A stretch of 64,000 bases of DNA from Alkalihalobacillus sp. LMS6 (GTDB lineage Bacteria; Bacillota; Bacilli; Bacillales; Bacillaceae_D): NCBI RefSeq assembly GCF_024362765.1, contig NZ_CP093302.1, positions 1,518,001-1,582,000 of the forward strand, written 5' to 3'. Shown here piece after piece: positions 1 through 7,854 of the stretch (positions within the stretch are counted from its first letter, which is position 1; each line of letters starts with the position of its first letter). Made by a program: the position numbers and the translations under genes. The notes beneath the pieces are model-generated. The model ran no database searches. It was not told where the DNA came from and saw only the letters and a program-made list of their open reading frames with translations.

Positions 1-300
1 TTTTATACGATAGAAGGCTTTAATGATTTAGAACGGCGGTCATACGGTTTGTACGAGCCTAAAATGGATGCCTGTTCATATGTTGCGCCTGATGAACTGG
101 ACTTATTGTTAGTTCCTGGCGTAGCTTTTACGACAAACGGCTATCGTTTAGGAATGGGTGGAGGCTTTTACGACCGCTATTTACCTAAAGTTAAGGGAGC
201 GACTATATCGCTATGTTTTAAGGAGCAGCTTGTTCAATCTCTTTCAATAGAGTCTCATGACTTCCCAGTTAATGTCGTCATTAGTGAGGAAATCCTATGA
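1..300 (+). CDS. yqgN: 5-formyltetrahydrofolate cyclo-ligase, C-terminal part (5' end outside window)
   Basis: The frame is open from base 1 and ends in TGA, so only the last 99 residues are present. They carry the family's C-terminal signature: a VPG motif followed by an aromatic, then GYRLGMGGGFYDRYL, the glycine-rich phosphate/folate-binding loop of 5-formyl-THF cyclo-ligase (methenyl-THF synthetase). The enzyme uses ATP to convert 5-formyl-THF to 5,10-methenyl-THF in the cytosol. Its position ahead of yqgO- and gluP-like genes matches B. subtilis yqgN. The stop overlaps the next start (ATGATGA), which suggests translational coupling with the DUF92 gene. Confidence 0.93.
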   Translation, partial: FYTIEGFNDLERRSYGLYEPKMDACSYVAPDELDLLLVPGVAFTTNGYRLGMGGGFYDRYLPKVKGATISLCFKEQLVQSLSIESHDFPVNVVISEEIL

Positions 301-1088
301 TGAGTGTTTGGTTTGGTATCCTGGTTATCGCGTGCACCATGTTGTATGTGCTGCAGAAATTAACGTTAGCAGGAGCTGTAACTGCGTTTATCATTGGAGG
401 GGCAACTGTAGTAGGAGTGGGTCCTGCTGGTTTACTCCTTTTTGCGGTGTTTTTTGGTAGCTCCATTCTTTTAGGAAAAGTAAAAGGTGCCGCTGTAGAC
501 GAAGAGGTCGTTGAGAAGCATGGAAAACGCGACGCTTTTCAAGTGTTTGCGAATGGAGGCTATGCCGGACTTTGTTCATTGCTCCTAGTCTTTTTTCCCT
601 CATTAGCAACGATTCTTGTAGCAGGTTTTGTAGGCAGCTTGTCAGCGGCAATTGCTGATACATGGGCCTCAGAGATAGGGAAGTTAAGTCAAGATAAACC
701 AATTGATGTTCTAACGCGAAAGAAAGTAGAAAAAGGCGTATCAGGCGGTGTGACAGGGCTTGGAATGGCTGCAGCATTTGCAGGGAGCTTTGTATTAGCA
801 GGTGTGGCAATTTTAATTTGGTGGAACGAAACAAGTGTAAGTTACGTGTGGTTATTCTTTTTTATTTTCATTGGTTTCGTTGCGAATTTATTGGACAGCA
901 TTTTAGGATCAACGTTACAAGCATTATATAAATGCCCTACCTGCGGGATCCACACAGAAAAATTGCATCACTGTGTAAAGACGGTTAAAATCAGAGGGTT
1001 TTCAGTTGTCACAAATGATGTTGTTAATTTATGCTGTACAGGAGCAGGTGCGCTAATGGGAGTAATAGGTGCCGTTATCTTTTTTTAA
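297..1088 (+). CDS. DUF92 family integral membrane protein
   Basis: A 263-residue hydrophobic protein with about six to seven membrane segments. It has the DUF92 (TIGR00297/VTE6-like) hallmarks: an early GKVKG loop, an H-G-K-R-x-x-x-Q-V-x-A-N-G block near residues 80-93, and a cytosolic ADTWASEIG motif near residue 120. Plant and cyanobacterial relatives include VTE6 phytyl-phosphate kinase and related prenyl-phosphate kinases; the substrate in Firmicutes is unknown. A small cysteine/histidine cluster (CPTC, then HHC) lies near residues 215-227. Two consecutive ATGs are possible starts, and the first overlaps the upstream stop. It lies in the folate/ThiF gene run. Family assignment is firm, function is not. 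Confidence 0.85.
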   Translation: MMSVWFGILVIACTMLYVLQKLTLAGAVTAFIIGGATVVGVGPAGLLLFAVFFGSSILLGKVKGAAVDEEVVEKHGKRDAFQVFANGGYAGLCSLLLVFFPSLATILVAGFVGSLSAAIADTWASEIGKLSQDKPIDVLTRKKVEKGVSGGVTGLGMAAAFAGSFVLAGVAILIWWNETSVSYVWLFFFIFIGFVANLLDSILGSTLQALYKCPTCGIHTEKLHHCVKTVKIRGFSVVTNDVVNLCCTGAGALMGVIGAVIFF

Positions 1089-1103
1089 AGGAGAACGAGA
1101 TTC

Positions 1104-2108
1104 ATGGAACGTTATTCAAGACAGTTACTGTTTAATGGAATCGGTGAAGAAGGTCAAGCGAAACTTTTACATAGCAAGGTACTAATTGTAGGTTTAGGCG
1201 CACTTGGAACGGTGATTGCCAATCACTTGGCGCGTGCAGGTGTTGGCTCTTTACGATTAGTAGACCGGGATTTTGTGGAGATGAGTAATTTACAGCGGCA
1301 GATGCTGTTTACGGAAGAAGATGCAAAGCAACTTGTGCCAAAAGCAGTTGCGGCCAAGCAAGCGTTAGAAAAAGTCAACTCTGAAATTGAAATAGAAGCA
1401 ATTGTTGAGAACGTGTCTGTCGATAATATTGATCGATTAATGGAAGAGGTTGACGTTGTTTTAGATGGAACGGATAACTTTGAAACGCGCTTTTTGTTAA
1501 ATGATGCATGTTTTAAAGCGGGAATACCGTTTAGCTATGGGGGCGCCGTACAGACGAGAGGGATGGGTGCGTTCTTTATTCCCGGAGAAACCCCGTGCCT
1601 TCGCTGCTTTATCGAGAGCGGAAGCGCTACAGGTGACACGTGTGATACTGTTGGCGTGCTAGCCCCAATTATTGATATTGTTGCTTCTTTACAAGTAATT
1701 GAGGCAATGAAGTATCTTGTAGGTGCGAAAGATAAACAGCGAAAAACATTAGAATCCTTTGACATTTGGTCAAATACGCAGCAAAAGATAAAGTTTGCAG
1801 GTAAGCGTGCTGATTGTCCAACCTGTATAAAAGAAGAATTCCCAGCACTAAATGAACGTTCTAAATCAGAGACAACGTTATGTGGTCGTCAGTCTATTCA
1901 AATTACGGCTTCGGCACCTTTTGATTTAAAACAAATGAGCAAAAAGCTACAACAGGTGGCTCAAGTGAAAGAAACACCGTTTTTAATTCGAGCAATGGTA
2001 AGTGAATTAGAGACGATTGTTGTCTTTCCTGATGGACGAGTGTTAATTCAAGGAACAGATGATATGACGCGAGCGAAAACTCTTTACAGCAAGTATATTG
2101 GAAACTAA
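1104..2108 (+). CDS. thiF: ThiF/MoeB/HesA family adenylyltransferase
   Basis: A 334-residue E1-like enzyme that would adenylate the C-terminal glycine of a sulfur-carrier protein (ThiS or MoaD). Visible features are the nucleotide loop GLGALGT near residue 30, the RDFVEMSNLQRQ segment, a DGTDNFETR motif, paired zinc cysteines (CLRC and CPTC) and a cysteine in GDTCDTVGV where the family has its catalytic Cys. The C-terminal ~80 residues extend beyond the core, as in longer MoeB/ThiF forms. The thiamine operon at 9.4-13 kb contains thiS and thiG but no thiF, and no moaD/moeA is in view, so ThiF is the likelier role. That is inference; MoeB remains possible. Confidence 0.85.
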   Translation: MERYSRQLLFNGIGEEGQAKLLHSKVLIVGLGALGTVIANHLARAGVGSLRLVDRDFVEMSNLQRQMLFTEEDAKQLVPKAVAAKQALEKVNSEIEIEAIVENVSVDNIDRLMEEVDVVLDGTDNFETRFLLNDACFKAGIPFSYGGAVQTRGMGAFFIPGETPCLRCFIESGSATGDTCDTVGVLAPIIDIVASLQVIEAMKYLVGAKDKQRKTLESFDIWSNTQQKIKFAGKRADCPTCIKEEFPALNERSKSETTLCGRQSIQITASAPFDLKQMSKKLQQVAQVKETPFLIRAMVSELETIVVFPDGRVLIQGTDDMTRAKTLYSKYIGN

Positions 2109-2180
2109 TGCTAGGCGCTGCTTCGTTTTTATAGGATGAAATGTAGACTGGTGTCACATCCTAATTGTGGAGGTGTCTAC

Positions 2181-2381
2181 ATGAAACAAGCATGTTCCAT
2201 TCTTTCCGTTCTTATTGTAGGGTTTAGCATTTATAAATACCGTTATAAATTGCTCAATCTCATGATGAGACAACCAGGATTAAGAAGAGTTCTTATTCGA
2301 TTTGCCCTTCGAATGCCTTACGTGCGGCAGAAGCTAATGGGATCTTTGTTTTCATTCCCGCACACGACAGAAAAGCTCTGA
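2181..2381 (+). CDS. small membrane-anchored basic protein (YqgO-like position)
   Basis: A 66-residue protein with one hydrophobic segment (residues 5-16) followed by an arginine-rich, amphipathic C-terminal half with repeated RxxL/MPxVRxKLM-like patterns. The ATG chosen here follows GTGGAGG at 7-bp spacing; the upstream in-frame ATG at 2136 has no good ribosome site. It lies between yqgN- and gluP-like genes, where B. subtilis has yqgO, so it may be that orthologue, but I cannot verify sequence identity. The stop codon lies inside the following terminator stem. Function unknown. Confidence 0.7.
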   Translation: MKQACSILSVLIVGFSIYKYRYKLLNLMMRQPGLRRVLIRFALRMPYVRQKLMGSLFSFPHTTEKL

Positions 2382-2402
2382 TTTTTTCAGGGCTTTCTTT
2401 TG
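2371..2402 (+). terminator. Rho-independent terminator
   Basis: A ten-pair stem (AAAGCTCTGA with TCAGGGCTTT, one G-T pair) is followed by CTTTTG. It ends the small-protein gene and includes that gene's TGA. Confidence 0.7.
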
Positions 2403-2434
2403 TAAGCAAAATTCCATCTTAATTCATAAAAACT

Positions 2435-2443
2435 TGCTATAAT
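2435..2443 (+). promoter_or_regulatory. extended -10 sigma-A-type promoter for gluP
   Basis: TGC directly precedes a consensus TATAAT, the extended -10 arrangement. No strong -35 is seen. It is 24 bp upstream of the gluP start and just after a terminator, so it is well placed to initiate gluP. Confidence 0.5.
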
Positions 2444-2466
2444 GACAGTCAGAAAGGGGGATGGGC

Positions 2467-4026
2467 ATGAACCAAACGGAACATCGTTACTTATACTGGA
2501 AGTTCATTGAACATTATGTGCTAACAAAAGGATTTCGCTTACTGGCTTTGCATGATACCCAAGCATGGGTTGAAGACGATGCGGTTAAACCAAGGCGGGT
2601 TATTCGGCTAGTGTTAACAGAAGTTGACTGGTCCAATCGCTTAAAGCGTGATATTTCCCATGCACAACAACAGTTTGATTCTATTTTTAAACAATTAGGT
2701 GTATGGAAAATGCAAGGCGAAAACATTTATGTTATGAGCCAACCTCCTATCGATTCTTGGGAAGATGCCCTTGTGCCTTTTCAAGTAAAAAAGAATAAAG
2801 GAACGATCCGAAATCTTGCTTTACATACAAATATAACGCAGTATCAGTCAACGATTGACGAAGCGTTGCCTAACGACCAGATTCCAACAATAGCTGTCTT
2901 ATCATCGGATGAAGAAATGGAAGCAGAAATAGATCAAATTCGGAAAAAGGTAAAACAGGAAAATGGGAATCGTCGGAAGAAAGAAGAAAACACGTTATTT
3001 TATGGCAAGCCACGTTTCATCTATGCGCTCCTTATATCGTTTGTGGTCATGTTTTTCCTCTTAGAAACCAACGGAGGCAGTACGAACATTCAAGTGTTAA
3101 TAGAGTACGGGGCAAAATATAATCCGTTAATCATGGAAGGTGAATGGTGGCGGCTCGTGACATCAATGTTCTTGCATATCGGCCTTCTTCACTTGTTTTT
3201 TAATGCCATTGCCTTATTTTTTCTTGGAACAGCTGTTGAACAATTATTTGGCACGTTTCGCTTTGTAATTATTTACTTCCTTGCAGGGATTTTCGGATCA
3301 ATTGTTAGTTTTGCCTTTAATGACTATGTGTCAGCAGGTGCATCAGGGGCATTATTTGGTTGTTTTGGAGCGCTGCTTTATTTCGGGATGAAGCATCCGA
3401 CGCTGTTCTTTCGGACATTAGGAAAAAACATTCTTTTTTTATTAGGGTTTAATTTAGTGTTAGGATTTATTGTGCCTGGAATTGATAACGGCGCACATAT
3501 TGGTGGGTTACTTGGCGGTTTCCTTATTGCAGCATTTGTAAGAATGCCAAAAGAAAAAAAGCCAACTCCATTCCTATATTCTATTACCGCTTTTATTGTT
3601 TATGGAATTGCTGCCCTCGCGCTCCTTTATTTCGGACAACAAAGTACATCGACTTCACCAGAGCTTGCTGTCTTAGAAGCCCAACGTTTGTTTGAAGAAG
3701 AGAACTATGAGGAAGCGCAGGCATATATTTCTGCTGGTCTTCAAGAGAATGATCGCCAGCCACAGCTCTTATTTATGCAAGCCTACGTTGATGTGCGAGA
3801 TGATAATCTTGAAGAGGCGCAAATGAACTTAGAGTTAGCCTTAGAAGAACAAGAAGAATTTCCTGAAGCTTGGTTTAACCTAACGCTTATTTATCTTGAA
3901 AATGAAGAGTATGAGCGAGCGCAAGACACCATTTCAGAAGCAATTGACTACGGAGAAGCGTTACAAATTGAAAATATGGATCAGTATTATGAGATAGAAG
4001 AACAGATCTTGTCTGAAATCGATTAA
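2467..4026 (+). CDS. gluP: rhomboid intramembrane serine protease with C-terminal TPR
   Basis: A 519-residue protein: a cytosolic N-terminal domain to about residue 175, a rhomboid core of about seven membrane helices, and a C-terminal tetratricopeptide region from about residue 400. The catalytic dyad is visible as Ser293 in GASGALFG and His344 in GAHIGG, five positions from the S288/H339 pair of B. subtilis YqgP/GluP. The HIGLLHLFFNA helix is also typical. The family cleaves membrane proteins; YqgP participates in magnesium-transporter turnover. The second ATG is preferred because it lies 6 bp after AAAGGGGG, whereas the ATG at 2461 abuts it. It precedes yqgQ-glcK as in B. subtilis, with spoVAF, yueI and an unknown gene inserted between. 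Confidence 0.93.
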   Translation: MNQTEHRYLYWKFIEHYVLTKGFRLLALHDTQAWVEDDAVKPRRVIRLVLTEVDWSNRLKRDISHAQQQFDSIFKQLGVWKMQGENIYVMSQPPIDSWEDALVPFQVKKNKGTIRNLALHTNITQYQSTIDEALPNDQIPTIAVLSSDEEMEAEIDQIRKKVKQENGNRRKKEENTLFYGKPRFIYALLISFVVMFFLLETNGGSTNIQVLIEYGAKYNPLIMEGEWWRLVTSMFLHIGLLHLFFNAIALFFLGTAVEQLFGTFRFVIIYFLAGIFGSIVSFAFNDYVSAGASGALFGCFGALLYFGMKHPTLFFRTLGKNILFLLGFNLVLGFIVPGIDNGAHIGGLLGGFLIAAFVRMPKEKKPTPFLYSITAFIVYGIAALALLYFGQQSTSTSPELAVLEAQRLFEEENYEEAQAYISAGLQENDRQPQLLFMQAYVDVRDDNLEEAQMNLELALEEQEEFPEAWFNLTLIYLENEEYERAQDTISEAIDYGEALQIENMDQYYEIEEQILSEID

Positions 4027-4032
4027 GGAAAG

Positions 4033-4070
4033 CATGGTGGTACTTGTACAGGTTGCCGCCATGTTTTTTT
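4033..4070 (+). terminator. terminator after gluP
   Basis: An eight-pair stem (CATGGTGG with CCGCCATG, one wobble) is followed immediately by seven or more T. Confidence 0.75.
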
Positions 4071-4144
4071 GTTTATCTATAAAAGACGTTACATAGATTT
4101 AAACGTTAGCGAGCACCCTATGACAATAGAATAGGGGGATTGAG

Positions 4145-5605
4145 ATGAGCAAGGACGAGAATCAAATAACAAGCCAATCATCCTATGAAGACAAGCTTGC
4201 ATATTTAAAAGATGAACTCGCAATTGACCAAAATTTTGATTTAATTTGTTTAGAGATGGTTCACGCCGACCGTAAAATGGCGTTGTTTTTAGTGGACGGG
4301 TTCGGTAAAGATGTGGCGCTGACACAAATTCAGCGAGAATTATCGCATACACGTGCTGAAGAATTGGATGATGCGTATGATGCGCTTATTAAAAGTCGAA
4401 TTCCATATGCGGAAGTGGAACAGGAAAAAGATTTAGATGTTGCGATTGATCAAGTTCTTTCTGGTCCCTCTGTCCTTCTTGTAGAAGGTCTTGAATATTG
4501 TATTATCATTGATACGAGGGAATATCCAGTCCGAGGTCCTGAAGAACCAGATACGGAAAAAGTCGTCCGCGGTTCACGAGATGGTCTTGTTGAAACACTT
4601 GTGATGAGTGCTGCTTTAATTCGTCGTAGAATAAGAGATCGAACGTTTCGGGTTGAATATTTACAAATAGGTCGTCGTTCGAAAACGGATACGGCGCTCT
4701 TATATATTGCCGATATTGCTGACCCAGAATACGTTGAACAAATTCGTGAAAGTATGAAGGCGATTGATACAGACGGATTACCAATGGCAGACAAAACGAT
4801 TGAAGAATTTGTTTTTAAAGAAGGTGGGAACCCATATCCTTTAGTGCGCTATAGTGAACGTCCAGACGTTTGTGCCACCCATCTTTATGAAGGGCATGTG
4901 ATTCTTCTTGTAGATGGTTCACCGAGCGCGATGATTACGCCGATTACGTTTTGGAATTTGCTTCAGCATGCTGAAGAATATCGACAAAAGCCGATTATCG
5001 GCGCGTTGTTGCGAATTGTCCGGTTTTCTGCTGTGTTTGTTTCACTTTTTTTATTGCCGATTTGGTATATGCTAGCGACTAATCAAGAGTTATTGCCAGA
5101 AGCGTACTCCTTTATTGGAACACAAGAAGATGGGAGTATACCGTTATTTGTTCAGTTTCTAATTGCAGAAGCCGGGATTGAAATGTTGAGGATGGCATCC
5201 ATTCATACGCCAAATGCTGTAGCGGAAGCGCTTGGGCTCGTAGCAGCTTTATTAATCGGTGATATTGCGATAGAAGTAGGAATGTTCTCGCCTGAAGTTA
5301 TTTTATACTTAGCCATTGCTGCGGTCGGTACGTTTGCAACACCAAGCTATGAATTGTCATTAGCCAATCGATTTATGCGCATTCTCTTTTTAATTGCAAC
5401 GGCCATTTTTGGTCCAGCTGGCTTTATGATAAGCGCAACACTGTGGCTCATCTTTTTGGTTCGTTTACGTGGGCTTCATGTCCCTTATATGTGGCCATTC
5501 ATTCCGTTTAATGTGAAAGCGTTAAGAGATGTGTTTTTACGTATTCCAATGCCATTAAAAAATCGTAGACCTGCTATCAACCATCCGCAAGATCCGGATA
5601 GGTAG
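4145..5605 (+). CDS. spoVAF: stage V sporulation protein AF / GerA-family membrane protein
   Basis: A 486-residue GerA/SpoVAF family protein: a soluble N-terminal half with the GPSVLLVEG and REYPVRGPEEPDTEKVVRG motifs (residues 100-150), then four to five membrane helices from about residue 285, with the LAEAGIEMLRMASI-like and LVAALLIGDIAIEVG segments typical of the GerA A-subunit fold. The start follows TAGGGGG. SpoVAF acts in the spore inner membrane and assists germination. In B. subtilis it ends the spoVA operon, but here it is alone between gluP and yueI. Length and acidic N-terminus fit SpoVAF better than the receptor subunits GerAA/GerBA, though another GerA paralogue cannot be excluded. 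Confidence 0.85.
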   Translation: MSKDENQITSQSSYEDKLAYLKDELAIDQNFDLICLEMVHADRKMALFLVDGFGKDVALTQIQRELSHTRAEELDDAYDALIKSRIPYAEVEQEKDLDVAIDQVLSGPSVLLVEGLEYCIIIDTREYPVRGPEEPDTEKVVRGSRDGLVETLVMSAALIRRRIRDRTFRVEYLQIGRRSKTDTALLYIADIADPEYVEQIRESMKAIDTDGLPMADKTIEEFVFKEGGNPYPLVRYSERPDVCATHLYEGHVILLVDGSPSAMITPITFWNLLQHAEEYRQKPIIGALLRIVRFSAVFVSLFLLPIWYMLATNQELLPEAYSFIGTQEDGSIPLFVQFLIAEAGIEMLRMASIHTPNAVAEALGLVAALLIGDIAIEVGMFSPEVILYLAIAAVGTFATPSYELSLANRFMRILFLIATAIFGPAGFMISATLWLIFLVRLRGLHVPYMWPFIPFNVKALRDVFLRIPMPLKNRRPAINHPQDPDR

Positions 5606-5620
5606 CAGGTCTACCTTTTT
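5565..5620 (+). terminator. terminator overlapping the spoVAF 3' end
   Basis: A 12-pair perfect stem (GTAGACCTGCTA at 5565-5576 with its complement at 5603-5614) is followed by CTTTTT. The last 13 or so codons of spoVAF and its stop are inside the hairpin, and the T-run reaches the stop of the convergent yueI. Confidence 0.8.
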
Positions 5621-6014
5621 AATATCCTTCGATATCTTGTTTGTGTATATCATCTTCAATATACGGTTGAGACGTTTCAACAGGCATGTCTTTATTTGCG
5701 ATTACAAGTCCAAATGGGGTTTCTGTAGTGCCTGTTACGACCGTATATGGGATGTTGTGGACGGTAGCAAGCTTCACGTATTCATTGTAATCAGAGTACG
5801 TTAACTGTCCATTTACGAACATTTGAATGTTCGGTTTTGCTTTCATTGTTTGTTCGACTTCCTGATAGATGACGGTTGAGCGAACTTGATTTATCGTTAA
5901 CGCTAAATGGAGTCTTTCTGCGATTGTCGTTAAAAAAATTCGTCTTTCTGCAGGCTTTGTCTCCAAGCCACCTCTAATGGCGTGTTCTAATACTTCGTTT
6001 ACATCTCTTGCCAA
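5619..6014 (-). CDS. yueI: YueI-like DUF1694 family protein
   Basis: A 131-residue soluble protein matching the YueI/DUF1694 pattern: an N-terminal ETKPAERRIFLTTIAERLHLAL segment (family: TKPEER-FLGTYRERV), a central stretch on keeping a monomeric alpha/beta fold (KAKPNIQMFVNG), and a TPFGLVIA segment near the end. Function is unknown; structures of the family show a ribosomal L7Ae-like fold. The start is uncertain: TTG at 6014 lies 5-6 bp after AGAGGTG, while the in-frame GTG at 6023 overlaps that site. It converges on spoVAF and shares its terminator. Confidence 0.75.
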   Translation of the reverse strand: MARDVNEVLEHAIRGGLETKPAERRIFLTTIAERLHLALTINQVRSTVIYQEVEQTMKAKPNIQMFVNGQLTYSDYNEYVKLATVHNIPYTVVTGTTETPFGLVIANKDMPVETSQPYIEDDIHKQDIEGY

Positions 6015-6126
6015 TTCATTCACCTCTTATTTAAATCAATCTTCTCTATCATCGCAAACCTGTCCTTAAATCTCAAATGAAAACATAGACTGTATTAAGG
6101 AAAAATCGACATAGGGGGTTGATCAT

Positions 6127-6636
6127 ATGTTGGCGTGGTTTATTATTGTGTTCTTTGTTATTGCGACTGGTTTAACGCTAGGAGGGTTATCCACATTTAT
6201 GCGCGGGCTTCCTCCAATTATTGTGCTTTGTGTGCTAAGTTTTTATTTCTTACTATTTACGTACATCGGGATGTTTGTTGCACTTGTAAGTTTGTCCTGG
6301 TTTGGCTTTCACCTTTTTAATACGTTAATTGTCATTTGTTCTTTTGTGTTTATCATCGCGATGTTGCGCTCGTATCATCCAGCATTTGGGTATCAACTTT
6401 TTTATAAGCCAATTGCCTGGATATTAGCACTATTGTTTTTTTTCATGGGTTTACAATGGGGAAGTCTTGGTTACGGAACTTTTTTCACTATCAGTATGAC
6501 TTTTTTCTTTACGGTTGCGGTTTTTGTAGGCATTTTGCTGTATAATTCTATGTTGTTATGGATTAAAAACGCTTACGTTGCTGCATTTATTCCGCTTGCC
6601 TCATTTCTTTTAGTTACGGTAATAAAGCTGTTATAA
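6127..6636 (+). CDS. hypothetical five- or six-helix membrane protein
   Basis: A 169-residue, almost entirely hydrophobic protein with five or six predicted membrane helices, few charges and short loops. It has a good ribosome site (TAGGGGG) and sits immediately ahead of yqgQ-glcK, 19 bp from yqgQ, so probably in one transcript. I do not recognise a family. No catalytic motif is visible. The composition (many Phe, Leu, Ile and Val in every helix) suggests a small membrane scaffold or channel-like protein rather than an enzyme. Confidence 0.7.
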   Translation: MLAWFIIVFFVIATGLTLGGLSTFMRGLPPIIVLCVLSFYFLLFTYIGMFVALVSLSWFGFHLFNTLIVICSFVFIIAMLRSYHPAFGYQLFYKPIAWILALLFFFMGLQWGSLGYGTFFTISMTFFFTVAVFVGILLYNSMLLWIKNAYVAAFIPLASFLLVTVIKLL

Positions 6637-6655
6637 TAATGGATGAGGTGCACAA

Positions 6656-6859
6656 ATGGAAACGATGGTCGACATTAGACAACTATTAAAGCAGTATGGA
6701 TCGTTTATTTATACAAGAGATCGAGAGTTGGATTTGCAGTTAATGCGTAAAGAAATTAAAGATTTGTATCAGTTTGGTATGATTACAAGTGATACGTATC
6801 AAGCGGCGATGCTACTTTTACGTCAAGAGGAGACAAAACATCGAAATGGGGGATTATAG
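6656..6859 (+). CDS. yqgQ: YqgQ family small protein
   Basis: A 67-residue protein matching the YqgQ family (DUF910): a charged alpha-helical protein with a YGSFIYTRDRELDLQLMRKEI-type core, normally encoded directly ahead of the glucokinase gene in Bacillus. Its stop (TAG) shares one base with the glcK GTG start, so the two are translationally coupled. Structures of the family show a three-helix bundle; it has been proposed to bind nucleic acid, with no proven role. The start follows GAGGTG at 6 bp. Confidence 0.88.
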   Translation: METMVDIRQLLKQYGSFIYTRDRELDLQLMRKEIKDLYQFGMITSDTYQAAMLLLRQEETKHRNGGL

Positions 6860-7812
6860 TGGGGAACGAGGTTTATACAGGTATTGATATAGGCGGAACC
6901 TCAGTCAAGCTTGCATTCATTACAAAACAAGGCGACATGTTAGCGAAGTGGGAAATTCCTACTGATATCCGTCATAACGGCGCGAACATTGTAAACGATA
7001 TTGCTGAAAGTATAAAAAAGAATAAAGATAAACGCGATACGTTAATGGGAGCGGGAGTCGGTGCGCCAGGCTTTATCGAAATGGAAACCGGATTTATTTA
7101 TCATGCCGTTAACATCGGCTGGAGAGACTATCCATTAAAAGATGAATTAGAAAAAGCGCTTGGTGTTGTGGTTAGAATTGATAACGATGCCAACTTGGCC
7201 GCTCTAGGGGAAAAATGGAAAGGTGCTGGTGATGGCACAAATGAGGAATTGTTTGTTACTCTAGGAACAGGTGTTGGTGGAGGCATTATTACAAGAGGCC
7301 AAATTCTTCATGGTGTTGGCGGTATGGGTGGTGAAATCGGCCACATCACTTCTGTAAAAGAAGGCGGTTCATTGTGCAATTGTGGCAAACATGGTTGCTT
7401 GGAAACAGTGTCGTCAGCAACAGGAATGGTTCGCTTAATGAACGAAAAGTTAAAGGATGGACGCGAATCTAGCCTACACTCTCTTCCTTCTGAAAGCTTA
7501 ACAACAAAAGACCTTTTTGAAGCTGCTAAACAAGGAGATACTGTAGCGAAAGAAGTGATTACAGAAGCCGTTGATCACTTAGGTTATGCGATTGCAAACC
7601 TAGCCAATACATTAAATCCATCTAAGATTGTTATTGGTGGCGGTGTTTCAAAGGCTGGTGAAGATCTCCTAATACCTTTAAGAGATGTATTCACACAATA
7701 TGCGTTACCAAGAGTTGCGGAGCAAGCAGAGATTAAGCTTGCCCACTTAGGAAATGACGCAGGCATTTATGGTGCCGTTTGGTTAGCGATTCAAGCAGTA
7801 GAGAATAAATAG
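6859..7812 (+). CDS. glcK: ROK-family glucokinase
   Basis: A 317-residue cytosolic kinase that phosphorylates glucose to glucose-6-phosphate with ATP. Visible features are the N-terminal phosphate motif GIDIGGTSVKLAF, the catalytic DNDANLAALGE motif, and the ROK zinc site (H in GGEIGH and the CNCGKHGC cluster), followed by the GGGVSKAG adenosine motif. The length is typical. The GTG start overlaps the yqgQ stop and follows GGGGG. The order yqgQ-glcK is conserved across Bacillus. Being ROK-type rather than hexokinase-type, it should handle non-PTS glucose, for example from oligosaccharides. Confidence 0.95.
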   Translation: MGNEVYTGIDIGGTSVKLAFITKQGDMLAKWEIPTDIRHNGANIVNDIAESIKKNKDKRDTLMGAGVGAPGFIEMETGFIYHAVNIGWRDYPLKDELEKALGVVVRIDNDANLAALGEKWKGAGDGTNEELFVTLGTGVGGGIITRGQILHGVGGMGGEIGHITSVKEGGSLCNCGKHGCLETVSSATGMVRLMNEKLKDGRESSLHSLPSESLTTKDLFEAAKQGDTVAKEVITEAVDHLGYAIANLANTLNPSKIVIGGGVSKAGEDLLIPLRDVFTQYALPRVAEQAEIKLAHLGNDAGIYGAVWLAIQAVENK

Positions 7813-7854
7813 AAATAAAAGCGATTACGTATTGAAAGTTGAGGTCAACATCAA

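Noticed and set aside
391-834. 147-residue minus-strand open frame
   Set aside because: Lies wholly inside the DUF92 gene, no ribosome site, translation looks like an antisense shadow.
4450-4794. 114-residue minus-strand open frame
   Set aside because: Antisense to spoVAF; Ser/Arg-rich shadow translation without signals.
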